Shown piece after piece: positions 1-7,916 of a stretch of DNA of 17,695 bases. The stretch comes from Bacteroidota bacterium. GTDB lineage: Bacteria > Bacteroidota > Bacteroidia > Bacteroidales > Prolixibacteraceae. The notes beneath the pieces are model-generated. The model was not told where the DNA came from. It worked only from the letters and a program-made list of their open reading frames with translations, and ran no database searches. The translations under genes and the position numbers were made by a program. The stretch is taken from assembly GCA_030706665.1 (NCBI GenBank), contig JAUZOB010000028.1, forward strand, positions 1-17,695. Reading direction: 5' to 3'. Numbering within the stretch: the stretch's first letter is position 1; each line of letters opens with the position of its first letter.

Positions 1-647
1 GAAGAGCTATCAGAGATGCCGGTCGGTCCTATGTAAGTTCAAGCCATGAGGCTTTCGAAGAAGGGCTGCTTGCAACAACATCTTATAACGTTATTGATCT
101 TCTTCTGGGTAAAGAACGCACAACGACTTGTTCTGACGGGAATATTCGTTTTGGAATTTATAACCGACCTCTGCAAAATGAGCTCACTAAATATACCGAA
201 GCAGGTGGTAATCTAATAATTTCAGGAGCCTATGTCGGAAGTGATCTGGTTCAGAAGAAAGACACTCAAGCACTAAAATTTGCAGAGCACGTGCTTCATT
301 TTAAACCATTAACAAATCATGCAGCTCGCATAGGTCAAGTAGAATTGGTCAGTAAACTTTTTGGAGGAAATGGAAACTCCATCAGCTTTAACTCAATATT
401 TAATCCCAACATCTATACTGTTGAATCTCCTGACGCAATTCTTCCTGCAGGAGAGGGGGCATTTACAATATCCCGCTATGTCGAGAATACAAAAAGTGCA
501 GCTATTGCCTATTGGGGGAATTACAAAACGGTCGTAATCGGGTTTCCTCTTGAGACCATTACAGATCCATCACAGCTTGAAGTATTTTTTGCCCGTACGT
601 TCAGATTCTTTAATAAGAAGACTAATCCTTTAAACATTTCAAAATAA
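1..647 (+). CDS. C-terminal end of a secreted xanthan-lyase/golvesin-type amidase protein (5' truncated)
   Basis: The reading frame is open from base 3, so the gene begins before the window; about 214 residues are visible. The pieces SYVSSSHEAFEEG, YNVIDLLLGKE and GGNLIISGAYVGSDL, then a final segment with GFPLETI, match what I remember of the C-terminal domain of long Bacteroidales proteins labelled 'xanthan lyase'. Those proteins carry a zinc-amidase-like domain, a golvesin-type domain and fibronectin III-like repeats upstream. This last domain looks like a flavodoxin/ThuA-like or glutamine-amidotransferase-like fold, judging by the 'GGNL(I/L)(I/V)SGAYVGSD' core. The upstream domains are outside the window, so amidase activity is inferred from the family only. 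The stop lies 4 bases before the next start, which points to co-transcription with the glycosyltransferase. An internal ATG-less start near 291 has no support, because the frame and the similarity continue upstream. Confidence 0.75.
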   Translation, partial: RAIRDAGRSYVSSSHEAFEEGLLATTSYNVIDLLLGKERTTTCSDGNIRFGIYNRPLQNELTKYTEAGGNLIISGAYVGSDLVQKKDTQALKFAEHVLHFKPLTNHAARIGQVELVSKLFGGNGNSISFNSIFNPNIYTVESPDAILPAGEGAFTISRYVENTKSAAIAYWGNYKTVVIGFPLETITDPSQLEVFFARTFRFFNKKTNPLNISK

Positions 648-651
648 AATC

Positions 652-2118
652 ATGACTATAAACTGTTTTATTCCTTACGGCCTTGGTGAAGGCATTGAAA
701 ATACAGTAAACGAATTAAGAGCTTGCTCACTTGTACACAAAGTATATATCATAAGTGCGGAACAGCCACAAACTCTCCCTGCAGATTGTGAATGGCTCAA
801 AGCAGAAAGCATCAATAATACTGAAACTATAAAGCTGATTGCAAAACACGCAGATGCTTCCTATCTGCTCATCTACACTAAGACGAGCCCGATTGCATTG
901 AGTCAGTTTGCAATAGAGAGATTCATACAGGTCGGGGAAGATACCGGTGCCGGCTTCATCTATTCTGATTATTACGAAATGAAAGAAGGTGTGCTGTCAT
1001 CTCATCCTGTAATCGATTATCAGGAAGGAAGCCTTCGCGATGATTTTAACTTTGGATCATTATTAATCTATAAAAGTGAAGCGTTTCGCGAAACAGTCGA
1101 TAGATGCCAAACGAATTATTCCTTTGCCGGACTATATGATTTACGGCTAAAGTTATCTCAGAAATGGTCATTCTTCAGAATTCCTGAATATCTCTATACA
1201 GAAATTGAAATCGACAACCGTCGCTCAGGAGAAAAGATCTTTGATTATGTAGATCCGAAGAACAGACAGGTACAAATTGAGATGGAGCAATCCTGCACCG
1301 AACACTTAAAAGAAATCGGGGGATATCTAAAACCTGGATTTGACGACTTACGTTTCGATGAAAACCAGTTTATCGTTGAAGCCAGTGTGATTATTCCTGT
1401 AAAGAATCGGGTAAAGACCATTGAAGATGCAATTAATTCTGTTTTAACTCAAAAAACAACCTTCCCATTTAACCTGATCGTTGTTGATAATTATTCAACC
1501 GATGGGACTACTGAAATTCTGGCACGATATGCCGCTTCAAATAATAATATTATTCATCTAAGACCAGATCGAAAAGATCTTGGAATCGGAGGATGCTGGA
1601 ATGAAGCAATCAATCATCTTCTTTGTGGTAAGTTTGCAATTCAGCTTGATAGTGATGACCTCTATATCAATGAACACACTGTTCAGAAAATTATTGAAAC
1701 TTTCTATGAACAAAAATGCGGAATGGTTGTCGGATCTTATCAAATGGTAAACTTCAAATTAGAAGAGATTCCCCCCGGCATTATTGACCATAAAGAGTGG
1801 ACTCCGGAAAACGGACGCAACAATGCGCTTCGTATTAACGGATTGGGAGCACCAAGAGCTTTCTACACTCCCCTGCTCCGCAAAAATAAACTTCCGAATG
1901 TGAATTATGGAGAGGATTATGCAGTAGGTCTCTCTATTTCCAGACACTATCAAATTGGAAGAATTTATTCTCCTTTATATCTATGTCGCCGATGGGAAGA
2001 TAATTCCGATGCATCACTCGATGTGGTAAAAATGAATGGTCACAATACCTATAAGGACAGAATCCGAACAATTGAATTAAAAGCCAGGATTCAATTAAAC
2101 AATCAAGACGGAAAGTAA
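652..2118 (+). CDS. Two-domain family 2 glycosyltransferase with degenerate N-terminal domain
   Basis: This 488-residue protein has no signal peptide or membrane segment and is probably cytoplasmic. Residues about 243-440 form a typical GT-A family 2 domain. It opens with ASVIIPVKNR, has a VVDNYSTDGT nucleotide-binding stretch, and carries the metal-binding DSDD motif at 333-336. The later NYGEDYAVGL segment (around residue 420) is likely to supply the catalytic acidic residue. Residues 1-240 look like a second GT-A fold: it starts INCFIPYG and ends YSDYYE...FNFGSLLIYKSEAF. Where an active enzyme would have DxD it reads LLIYTKTS (72-79), so this half is probably inactive or has a binding role. 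Family members transfer a sugar from a nucleotide donor; acceptor and sugar cannot be read from the sequence. It starts 4 bases after the upstream stop, and a DUF1460 amidase-like gene follows after a 120-base gap, which suggests an envelope role. Confidence 0.85.
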   Translation: MTINCFIPYGLGEGIENTVNELRACSLVHKVYIISAEQPQTLPADCEWLKAESINNTETIKLIAKHADASYLLIYTKTSPIALSQFAIERFIQVGEDTGAGFIYSDYYEMKEGVLSSHPVIDYQEGSLRDDFNFGSLLIYKSEAFRETVDRCQTNYSFAGLYDLRLKLSQKWSFFRIPEYLYTEIEIDNRRSGEKIFDYVDPKNRQVQIEMEQSCTEHLKEIGGYLKPGFDDLRFDENQFIVEASVIIPVKNRVKTIEDAINSVLTQKTTFPFNLIVVDNYSTDGTTEILARYAASNNNIIHLRPDRKDLGIGGCWNEAINHLLCGKFAIQLDSDDLYINEHTVQKIIETFYEQKCGMVVGSYQMVNFKLEEIPPGIIDHKEWTPENGRNNALRINGLGAPRAFYTPLLRKNKLPNVNYGEDYAVGLSISRHYQIGRIYSPLYLCRRWEDNSDASLDVVKMNGHNTYKDRIRTIELKARIQLNNQDGK

Positions 2119-2238
2119 TCTAATAAACTTGGAATTGAGCATCTTACAATATCCTTTTCAAAAGATAAATCAGAGCTTAAAAAACATCAGAAAGGCAACT
2201 CTGACAAGCTGAAATATAACAAGTTAAAACATCACACA

Positions 2239-3123
2239 ATGAGCAGAAAAGCCCAATCTCAGTTCTCTATTCTAATGCTAAGTCTTTTCTTATTCTGCAC
2301 GGTAAAGATGAATCCTGTTAAGGCAGATCAATACACGATTTTGCAAAAGGACTCTGTTTATTATACCATGCAAGATGTTCATATCTTTGAAAAACTCAGG
2401 AATGATTATTCAAAAGGGAAGAAGACAAACAAGATAACACAGATTGGGCGCTTCTTTCTAAACTCTAATTATTTCGGGCACACCTTAGAAGGGAGGCCTG
2501 AAAGATTGCGAATTAATTTGATAGAACTTGACTGTGTTACCTTTGTTGAAAATGTTGTTGTTTTAAATCGTGTCCTTAACCAAAGGAAACCGAGCTTTAA
2601 GACCTATTGTGATACACTTCGTGCATTTAGGTATCGTAATGGAAATATCAACGGATATGGCTCCAGATTACATTATTTCTCAGACTGGATGATTGAAAAT
2701 CAGGAAAAAGGAAGAGTAGAAGACATGACTCAAAAGCTCGGCGGCATTCCTTATAATAAGACAATCAACTATATGTCTGCCCATTCTGAAATTTATCCTC
2801 TTCTAAAAGACTCTGTAGACTTGCTTCAGATAAAAAAAGCAGAAGACTTTATAAACCAACACCAGAAGTTCTATATCCCAACAGAGAATATAGACAAGGC
2901 AGAGAAGGACATAAAAGATGGGGATGTGATTGCTTTAGTTCCAAAGCTTGAAGGACTCGACATTACACATGTCGGATTAGCTATTTTATTAAATGGTCAG
3001 ATCCATTTTATGCATGCTTCAAGTGAAAAAAGGAAAGTTATTATATCTGATCTTCCCTTGACAAAATATCTTGAAAAGAATAAAAATGTATTGGGAATAA
3101 TGGTTATCCGGACAATTATTTAA
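2239..3123 (+). CDS. Secreted DUF1460 protein, N-acetylmuramoyl-L-alanine amidase-like (NlpC/P60-type fold)
   Basis: This 294-residue protein has a probable N-terminal signal peptide: a hydrophobic stretch at about residues 9-22 and a possible cleavage after VKA at about residue 29. It should act in the periplasm or at the envelope. The catalytic-type motif LDCVTFVENV puts a cysteine at position 99. ITHVGLAI carries a histidine at 244, and FMHASS follows at 257-262. This Cys-then-His order fits the DUF1460 family (PF07313), whose known folds resemble NlpC/P60 cysteine peptidases and which is annotated as amidase-like. GDVIALVPKLEGLDITHVG is also characteristic. The length is normal for the family and the copy looks intact. 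It follows the glycosyltransferase on the same strand with a 120-base gap holding no clear promoter, so it may be the last gene of the envelope cluster. Peptidoglycan is the likely substrate by family only. Confidence 0.85.
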   Translation: MSRKAQSQFSILMLSLFLFCTVKMNPVKADQYTILQKDSVYYTMQDVHIFEKLRNDYSKGKKTNKITQIGRFFLNSNYFGHTLEGRPERLRINLIELDCVTFVENVVVLNRVLNQRKPSFKTYCDTLRAFRYRNGNINGYGSRLHYFSDWMIENQEKGRVEDMTQKLGGIPYNKTINYMSAHSEIYPLLKDSVDLLQIKKAEDFINQHQKFYIPTENIDKAEKDIKDGDVIALVPKLEGLDITHVGLAILLNGQIHFMHASSEKRKVIISDLPLTKYLEKNKNVLGIMVIRTII

Positions 3124-3144
3124 AATAGTAGTCATCGATAATAT

Positions 3145-3203
3145 AAAAAAGTTACGCTTTAACCACAGTTCTCACCAACAGAGTAACCAGTCGTTAAAGC
3201 GTA
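3145..3203 (-). terminator. Hairpin terminator for the minus-strand OMP gene
   Basis: There are perfect 11-bp arms, TACGCTTTAAC at 3153-3163 and GTTAAAGCGTA at 3193-3203, with a 29-base loop. Read on the minus strand, the stem is followed after two bases by a run of six T (A's at 3145-3150 on the plus strand). That is the layout of an intrinsic terminator serving the gene ending at 3290. The loop is long for a terminator but contains a small ctc/gag pairing. On the plus strand there is no T run, so it is a poor fit as a terminator for the DUF1460 gene. Confidence 0.6.
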
Positions 3204-3221
3204 GCTGCTTATTAAGAGAGA

Positions 3222-3254
3222 TTACAGTTTTTAAAGATACGATAAAAACTGTAA
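3222..3254. repeat. 12-bp perfect inverted repeat in the convergent gap
   Basis: Arms TTACAGTTTTTA (3222-3233) and TAAAAACTGTAA (3243-3254) flank a 9-base loop. It lies 36 bases beyond the stop of the minus-strand OMP gene and 98 bases beyond the DUF1460 stop. The stem is AT-rich and has no T run on either side, so it could be a secondary transcript-end or stability hairpin rather than a classical terminator. Confidence 0.5.
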
Positions 3255-3289
3255 CCACATTAAGATTCCTATAGTCTCATTCTTTTTAC

Positions 3290-3868
3290 TTAAAATAATT
3301 TCATTCCAAGAGAAAGGAGATAACATTTAGTTGAAGGACTGACTTGAGAACTAGTCGTAATGCCGGAAGATTTTTCTACACGAACATCGAAAGTAAGAAA
3401 AAGAAAATCAACTCCTGCCCCATACTGCCATCCAAAAAAATGATTTTTAAAATTATCGATGGTCAGATCTTTCGTTTCAATGCTCTTTTCAGTAACAAAT
3501 GACATCACCGGGCCACCCATTGCGCGAATATTAAAGCTAGAAGTATTGTAGAGTTTTATACCGGCCAAAACAGGAACATCAACAGTTTTAAAGTCAAAAG
3601 AATTGATTTTATCCATCAAAGCTTTATCCATTAAATCTCCACCTTTGCTATTATAATAAACTTCAGGCTGAAGATAAAAACGTCCTACATTTACACGGGC
3701 AAACGCTCCTGCCAGATAATTGTTGATATTTTCTTGTTTATAATCACTTAGATTGGTAGAAAGACGTGAATTATTAAGTCCAAACTTTAAACCCAGATTT
3801 AATGGAGATTCAGCAAATACTGAAACGCTTACTATTGCCAATGCAATAGCTAAAACAATCTTCTTCAT
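3290..3868 (-). CDS. Small outer-membrane beta-barrel protein (OMP_b-brl_2 type)
   Basis: This 192-residue protein has a clear Sec signal peptide, with predicted cleavage after VFA at residue 19. The mature part alternates short hydrophobic strands and polar turns: LNLGLKFGLNNSRL, GRFYLQPEVYYNSKG, DVPVLAGIKLY, FFGWQYGAGVDFLFLTFDVRVEKS. It ends in LLSLGMKLF, and a terminal aromatic residue is the usual signal for the BAM outer-membrane insertion machinery. QPEVYYNSKG and AGVDF resemble the eight-stranded barrel family PF13568 that is abundant in Bacteroidota. The function of this family is mostly unknown and nothing here reveals a ligand. It appears to be a single-gene unit: 185 bases separate it from the regulator upstream, and a hairpin terminator follows it. 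No good Bacteroidota -7 box was found upstream. Confidence 0.8.
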   Translation of the reverse strand: MKKIVLAIALAIVSVSVFAESPLNLGLKFGLNNSRLSTNLSDYKQENINNYLAGAFARVNVGRFYLQPEVYYNSKGGDLMDKALMDKINSFDFKTVDVPVLAGIKLYNTSSFNIRAMGGPVMSFVTEKSIETKDLTIDNFKNHFFGWQYGAGVDFLFLTFDVRVEKSSGITTSSQVSPSTKCYLLSLGMKLF

Positions 3869-4053
3869 AAACTATAGATGTAAAAGGTTCAATTAAAATA
3901 CTCCCACACATTCTGTACGACACATTACGAAGAATGCAAAAATCCCTACACTAAAATCATGCCAATCACAGAATGAGGGGGTAAAGATTGTTAAAAGTGA
4001 TAATAAATCCAAGTTTTAAAAAAGATCAATCTTCAAAATGCTATCAAATAAGA

Positions 4054-5052
4054 TTAAAGAGACCCCCGAATAATCAGCTTAGCATCTAAGATCTTACAGA
4101 TTTTTTCTTTATTCTGCACATATTCTGCCGCCCTTAAACCCATCTCCTCAAAATCAGAAGTAATAACGGTAATTCCCTTGTCGATTATCTCTTTCATCGG
4201 TGCATCGTTATATGCAAGAATTCCGACTTCAGTTCCCGGATTTAATCCTTTTGCGCGACACCCCTTCACCACTTTCACCATGTGGATATCCTTAATAACC
4301 CAATAGGCAGTACCAGCACAAACATCTGATTCTTCTATAGAGCTTACAATTCTTCCACGAATATTATAATCTGCACAAAAACGGTTAAATGCTTTGACAA
4401 TATCATCTGGATGAGCAATCTGTTTCTGAGGGTAAACCAGAACAAACTCATTGTATTTTTTTAATAGCGGAGCGCTCTCAGCTAAGCACTTGTAGACGGA
4501 TCGATTAAAGTCCTGACAGATATAGGCAAACTCATCTTTTTCAACTTTACCCATATCCAGAATAAGAAGCTTCGCCGGATCAATTTTACGAACCACATCT
4601 TCGATCTTCTTATTCGTAAAATTCATTACTACATACATGGAATACCGTCCCAGTCCACCAAGAATCAAAGACTCAAAAACATCTTTATTGTAATGATGAA
4701 AGACCAGATCAACCGAATAGGTTTCAGGAAGATTCTTTCTAAAACTATTGTAAAGCTGCTCTTTAAACGAACTGAAGTCATCAAGCAACACAAAAACCTT
4801 ATACGATTCGCCTGTTACAAAATAACCTTTAGTTGGAGTCGAAGCAATTACGTTTCGTTGTTTTAACAAAGAATATGCTTTAAAAACTGTATCTCTCGAT
4901 AACAAACTCTCTTTACTCAATTTATTTACAGATGGCAACGCATCGCCATCCTGTAACACTCCGGTTGCAATAGCTTCCGTAATTGCATGAATTAACTGTT
5001 GAACCTTCGTAATACTTGAATTTTCATCAGTTATAAAAGTAAATTCAGGCAT
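4054..5052 (-). CDS. GntR-type regulator with LacI-like sugar-sensing domain, likely FucR-like
   Basis: This is a 332-residue regulator. Residues about 14-80 form a GntR winged helix-turn-helix: GDALPSVNKLSKESLLSRDTV holds the recognition helix and the wing ends at KGYFVTG. Residues about 86-330 resemble the periplasmic-binding-protein-like sensor of LacI regulators, including GILAYNDAPMKEII and VITSDFEEMGLRAAEYV. This GntR/LacI hybrid layout is typical of Bacteroidota carbohydrate regulators. In Bacteroides thetaiotaomicron a GntR-type FucR represses the fucose operon. Position directly downstream of fucI-DUF6786-fucP suggests the same job here, with L-fucose or a metabolite as inducer; that is inference from context. 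The start is supported by the purine-rich AAGGAAGGGAG shortly before the ATG. A 185-base gap with a candidate promoter and a perfect hairpin suggests it can be transcribed separately from fucP. Confidence 0.8.
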   Translation of the reverse strand: MPEFTFITDENSSITKVQQLIHAITEAIATGVLQDGDALPSVNKLSKESLLSRDTVFKAYSLLKQRNVIASTPTKGYFVTGESYKVFVLLDDFSSFKEQLYNSFRKNLPETYSVDLVFHHYNKDVFESLILGGLGRYSMYVVMNFTNKKIEDVVRKIDPAKLLILDMGKVEKDEFAYICQDFNRSVYKCLAESAPLLKKYNEFVLVYPQKQIAHPDDIVKAFNRFCADYNIRGRIVSSIEESDVCAGTAYWVIKDIHMVKVVKGCRAKGLNPGTEVGILAYNDAPMKEIIDKGITVITSDFEEMGLRAAEYVQNKEKICKILDAKLIIRGSL

Positions 5053-5108
5053 AATCTCCCTTCCTTATCTTAATTTCTTGCAAATATCCTGAAATATCGA
5101 CAATTGAT

Positions 5109-5116
5109 CAAACTTA
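5109..5116 (-). promoter_or_regulatory. Candidate -7 box of the regulator gene
   Basis: Read on the minus strand this is TAAGTTTG, an exact match to the Bacteroidota -7 pattern TAnnTTTG. It lies 57 bases upstream of the regulator's ATG. No TTTG -33 box is found at the right distance; that position falls inside the 16-bp inverted repeat at 5130-5175. Confidence 0.4.
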
Positions 5117-5129
5117 CTCTTGTTTTTTT

Positions 5130-5175
5130 AAAGGGCTGAATAAACAATCTGAATAATTAGTTTATTCAGCCCTTT
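5130..5175 (-). terminator. 16-bp perfect inverted repeat after fucP: terminator and/or operator
   Basis: Arms AAAGGGCTGAATAAAC (5130-5145) and GTTTATTCAGCCCTTT (5160-5175) pair perfectly around a 14-base loop. It lies 62 bases past the fucP stop. On the minus strand the stem ends in CCCTTT and is then followed by A's, so the U-tract is short. On the plus strand five T's run through and past the arm. It could end the fucP transcript, act as a stability hairpin, or bind the regulator, since it covers the -33 zone of the candidate regulator promoter. Confidence 0.55.
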
Positions 5176-5237
5176 TTACAATGTGTATAAATCTTTTCGT
5201 ATTGAAAATGAACATTAATTACAAATTCATCATGCTT

Positions 5238-6611
5238 CTATTTGTGACGAACTTTATATCCATTAATGCCATAGAAAAAAACGAAACAAAAACATACCAG
5301 TGGTACTGCAAAGCCTATTCTCATTGAACTGACATCTGCAATGTATCCCATTAGAGCAGGGAAAATTGCGCCACCCACAATTGCCATTACCAAAAATGAT
5401 GATGCACGTTTGGTGTGACTTCCCAGATCCTTAAGTCCTAATGCAAAAATAGTCGGGAACATAATCGACATAAAGAAATAAATCATACACAATGCAATCA
5501 TTGAAATGATTCCAATTCCGCTTATAACAAACCCGCATAAAATCACACAAGCTAAAGCATAAATAAACAGAAGCTTATTGGGTTTGAACCATGACATAAA
5601 AAGAGATCCGATAAAACGACCAATCATGAATAATCCCATTCCGCCAAAAGCAAGAATGATTCCGGCTACAGTATTAAATATCTTTTCAGGATTTCCGGAA
5701 GCAAAATGAGGTCCTGCAATTAATCGCATCAATGACGAATCTGTAATAAAAGCTACAACATTTTTGATTCCTTCAGAACCATAAATCAAACCGGCATTCG
5801 CATTCTTAAACATCTCCACAGAGTAGTTAATAAAGAAGCTATTGATCCCGGTTTGAGCAGCTACGTAACAGAACTGAGCCACTATGGCAAGAATAAAATG
5901 ACGATAATGGAAAAGTGTTTTATAAGCAACCGAAGAAGAAGTCTCTTCAGCTTCAGTGTACTCTACCTGTTCTATTTCAGCTTCATTAATTTCAGGAAGC
6001 CGGGTTTTATAAAAGAGAACAGCAATCATAAGTACAACGATAGCGATCCCTACATAAGGAATAGCCAGTGAAGAGAATTTATCAGGTCCGTCTGAACCTC
6101 CAAAAATAATCAGGCTTCCAACAAAAGGACCAAAAATCCATCCCAAACCATTAAAAGATTGAGAGAGGGTCAGACGCTGCTCTGCTGACTCTTTAGGCCC
6201 CAAAACCGTTGAGTATGGATTAGCAGCTGTCTCTAAACAAGTTAATCCGAGTGCAATGATAAAAAGGGCGAATAAAAATGCCCAGAATTGTTGAATATGG
6301 ATTGCAGGAATAAATAAAAATGCACCTGTAGCATAAAGCAAAAGTCCAAAGATAATTCCTTTTTTATATCCATATCGTTTCATAAGCAGACCTGCCGGAA
6401 TCGCCATCAAAAAATAACCGCCATAAACAGCCGCCTGCACTAATCCTGACTGCGCTTTGGATACATGAAGAATATCCTGAAAATGTTTATTCAAAACATC
6501 CAGTAAACTGTGTGCAAATCCCCATAGAAAAAACAGGCTGGTAACCAGGATAAATGGGAAAAGAAATGATTTCCCATCAGGGGTTCGTAACAAAGAAGAT
6601 TTCTTATTCAT
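5238..6611 (-). CDS. fucP: FucP-type L-fucose:proton symporter (MFS)
   Basis: This 457-residue inner-membrane protein has about 12 hydrophobic segments. It aligns by eye along its length with E. coli FucP: SLFFLWGFAHSLLDVLNKHF, AVYGGYFLMAIPAGLLMKRY, LGLTCLETAANP, QFCYVAAQTGINSFFINY, GGAIFPALMGYIADVSS. The two acidic residues needed for proton coupling in E. coli (D46 and E135) correspond to D38 in SLLDVL and E127 in LETAANP. It is slightly longer than E. coli FucP because of an insert of roughly 25-30 residues around 275-305 (MFKNANAGLIYGSEG...AGPHFASG), between transmembrane helices. Related Bacteroidota transporters can take glucose, galactose or other sugars, so fucose specificity rests on the nearby fucI. 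It starts 32 bases after the stop of the DUF6786-like gene, consistent with one transcript. Confidence 0.85.
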   Translation of the reverse strand: MNKKSSLLRTPDGKSFLFPFILVTSLFFLWGFAHSLLDVLNKHFQDILHVSKAQSGLVQAAVYGGYFLMAIPAGLLMKRYGYKKGIIFGLLLYATGAFLFIPAIHIQQFWAFLFALFIIALGLTCLETAANPYSTVLGPKESAEQRLTLSQSFNGLGWIFGPFVGSLIIFGGSDGPDKFSSLAIPYVGIAIVVLMIAVLFYKTRLPEINEAEIEQVEYTEAEETSSSVAYKTLFHYRHFILAIVAQFCYVAAQTGINSFFINYSVEMFKNANAGLIYGSEGIKNVVAFITDSSLMRLIAGPHFASGNPEKIFNTVAGIILAFGGMGLFMIGRFIGSLFMSWFKPNKLLFIYALACVILCGFVISGIGIISMIALCMIYFFMSIMFPTIFALGLKDLGSHTKRASSFLVMAIVGGAIFPALMGYIADVSSMRIGFAVPLVCFCFVFFYGINGYKVRHK

Positions 6612-6643
6612 TTTGAATTTAGTTGTAGATGATTTAGTTCATT

Positions 6644-7903
6644 TTATTTAGAAAAGGCACTACTAATCTTATCTAAGCTTGTACCTAATACTTGGTGTGC
6701 GATTTTATCCAGAGAATCAAAATTCCCGGTTAGGTGATAAGTTCGTTGCACATGGACAATTGACTTCCCGGAAGCCAACTCCATCGCAGGAGATGAAGAC
6801 TCAAGTTCATAAAAAGGCCCCATTTGTGATCCGTCTTCAAGAGGACCGTCATTATAAGCATTTAAAGCATCACCTGAGAATGGATTTTCCTGAATTACCC
6901 AGGATGAATTGACATAGTCAGTAATACCTTGGGGAAGATGGCATTCAAGTATCGTCAGAATATTATTTTTCGAATCATAACTTCCGACAAATCCTGTTGC
7001 GCGAAGAGGGGGAATCCCTATTTTACCTCTACTCTTTCCGTCAGCTTTAAAATAAACAATATTCCCTTCTGTCTTCAGACGATCCGTTCCGATCTTTCCA
7101 AAATAATTATCATTCACCTTTGGACCTAATGTAGCAACATCGCCTTCTTTTATCGGTATAACCATTGTTACATCCGGAGAGCACTTCAACATCCCAAGCA
7201 TCCATATCGAAAGTAGGCCGGACTCTTTTGTCCAAATCTCTCTTCCAACATTCGATAAAACATTTGATGATTCATATCCAACAACATGAACATCATCGAT
7301 TGGACAATGGAGCAATAAGACAATTTCATTAGGCATAAGAAGTTTCACAGTCCGCTCCAATCTTCCGTTAAAAATAGTACCGGAATAATTTTCAATACTG
7401 AAGTCCTTAGAAAAAGATGCGGAAGTTTTAGCCTTAGCTGTAACTTGGTATACATCTGTATCAAGGAAAGAAGGAGTAAACCAATTTTCAAAATCAAATT
7501 TTACTCCTTTATTAAAAAACACAGAAAATTGTCCACCCTCAGGTCCAATCCACATGCGTTCTTCACCTCCAAATGCATTGATATGCTTCTGCACTACACC
7601 TGATTCAATGAGGTTATAATTTATCCAACCGAAGCTATATGAATTATCACCCATACAGGCACTGGTCATAACTCTGCCCTGATAGGAAGGGACCAAAATA
7701 AGTTTAGAATTATTATCAGAGAGCTCAATTATTTCAACGTGATGTTTTTTTAAAAACTCACGGTCGTATCCATATGTACCGATTTCACAAGAACTACTCA
7801 TTCTTATTTTATTTGGTTTAGCTTTCGGAGGTAAATGTTCCGGAGTAAAAGCACATAGCAGAAAAGCTCCGAATAGCAACAATAAATTGTTTTTTCTAAT
7901 CAT
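6644..7903 (-). CDS. Secreted protein of unknown function, DUF6786-like, in the fucose block
   Basis: I chose the ATG at 7903, giving 419 residues, because it begins a good signal peptide (MIRKNN, then LLLLFGAFLL). Longer starts at 7954 (ATG) or 7981 (TTG) would bury this peptide inside the protein. The cysteine at residue 17 is preceded by leucine, so a lipoprotein is possible but the lipobox is poor. Conserved-looking stretches are FGGEERMWIGPEGGQFSVFF (111-130) and LLSIWMLGMLKCSPDVTMVI (230-249). They match my memory of the family called DUF6786, found in Bacteroidota and Planctomycetes. SYQGRVMTSACMGDNSYSFGW (73-93) is loosely like aldose-epimerase-type beta-sandwich proteins. No catalytic residues can be assigned. 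Its place between fucI and fucP suggests handling of fucose or a fucoside in the periplasm, perhaps mutarotation or binding; this is a guess from context. Confidence 0.65.
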   Translation of the reverse strand: MIRKNNLLLLFGAFLLCAFTPEHLPPKAKPNKIRMSSSCEIGTYGYDREFLKKHHVEIIELSDNNSKLILVPSYQGRVMTSACMGDNSYSFGWINYNLIESGVVQKHINAFGGEERMWIGPEGGQFSVFFNKGVKFDFENWFTPSFLDTDVYQVTAKAKTSASFSKDFSIENYSGTIFNGRLERTVKLLMPNEIVLLLHCPIDDVHVVGYESSNVLSNVGREIWTKESGLLSIWMLGMLKCSPDVTMVIPIKEGDVATLGPKVNDNYFGKIGTDRLKTEGNIVYFKADGKSRGKIGIPPLRATGFVGSYDSKNNILTILECHLPQGITDYVNSSWVIQENPFSGDALNAYNDGPLEDGSQMGPFYELESSSPAMELASGKSIVHVQRTYHLTGNFDSLDKIAHQVLGTSLDKISSAFSK

Positions 7904-7916
7904 GGTGATCAAAAAT

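Noticed and set aside
3909..3975. CATTCT at 3909 with AGAATG at 3931 and 3971 (inverted copies) upstream of the OMP gene, as an operator
   Set aside because: The motifs are only 6-8 bases long in AT-rich DNA and unevenly spaced, and no regulator points to them.
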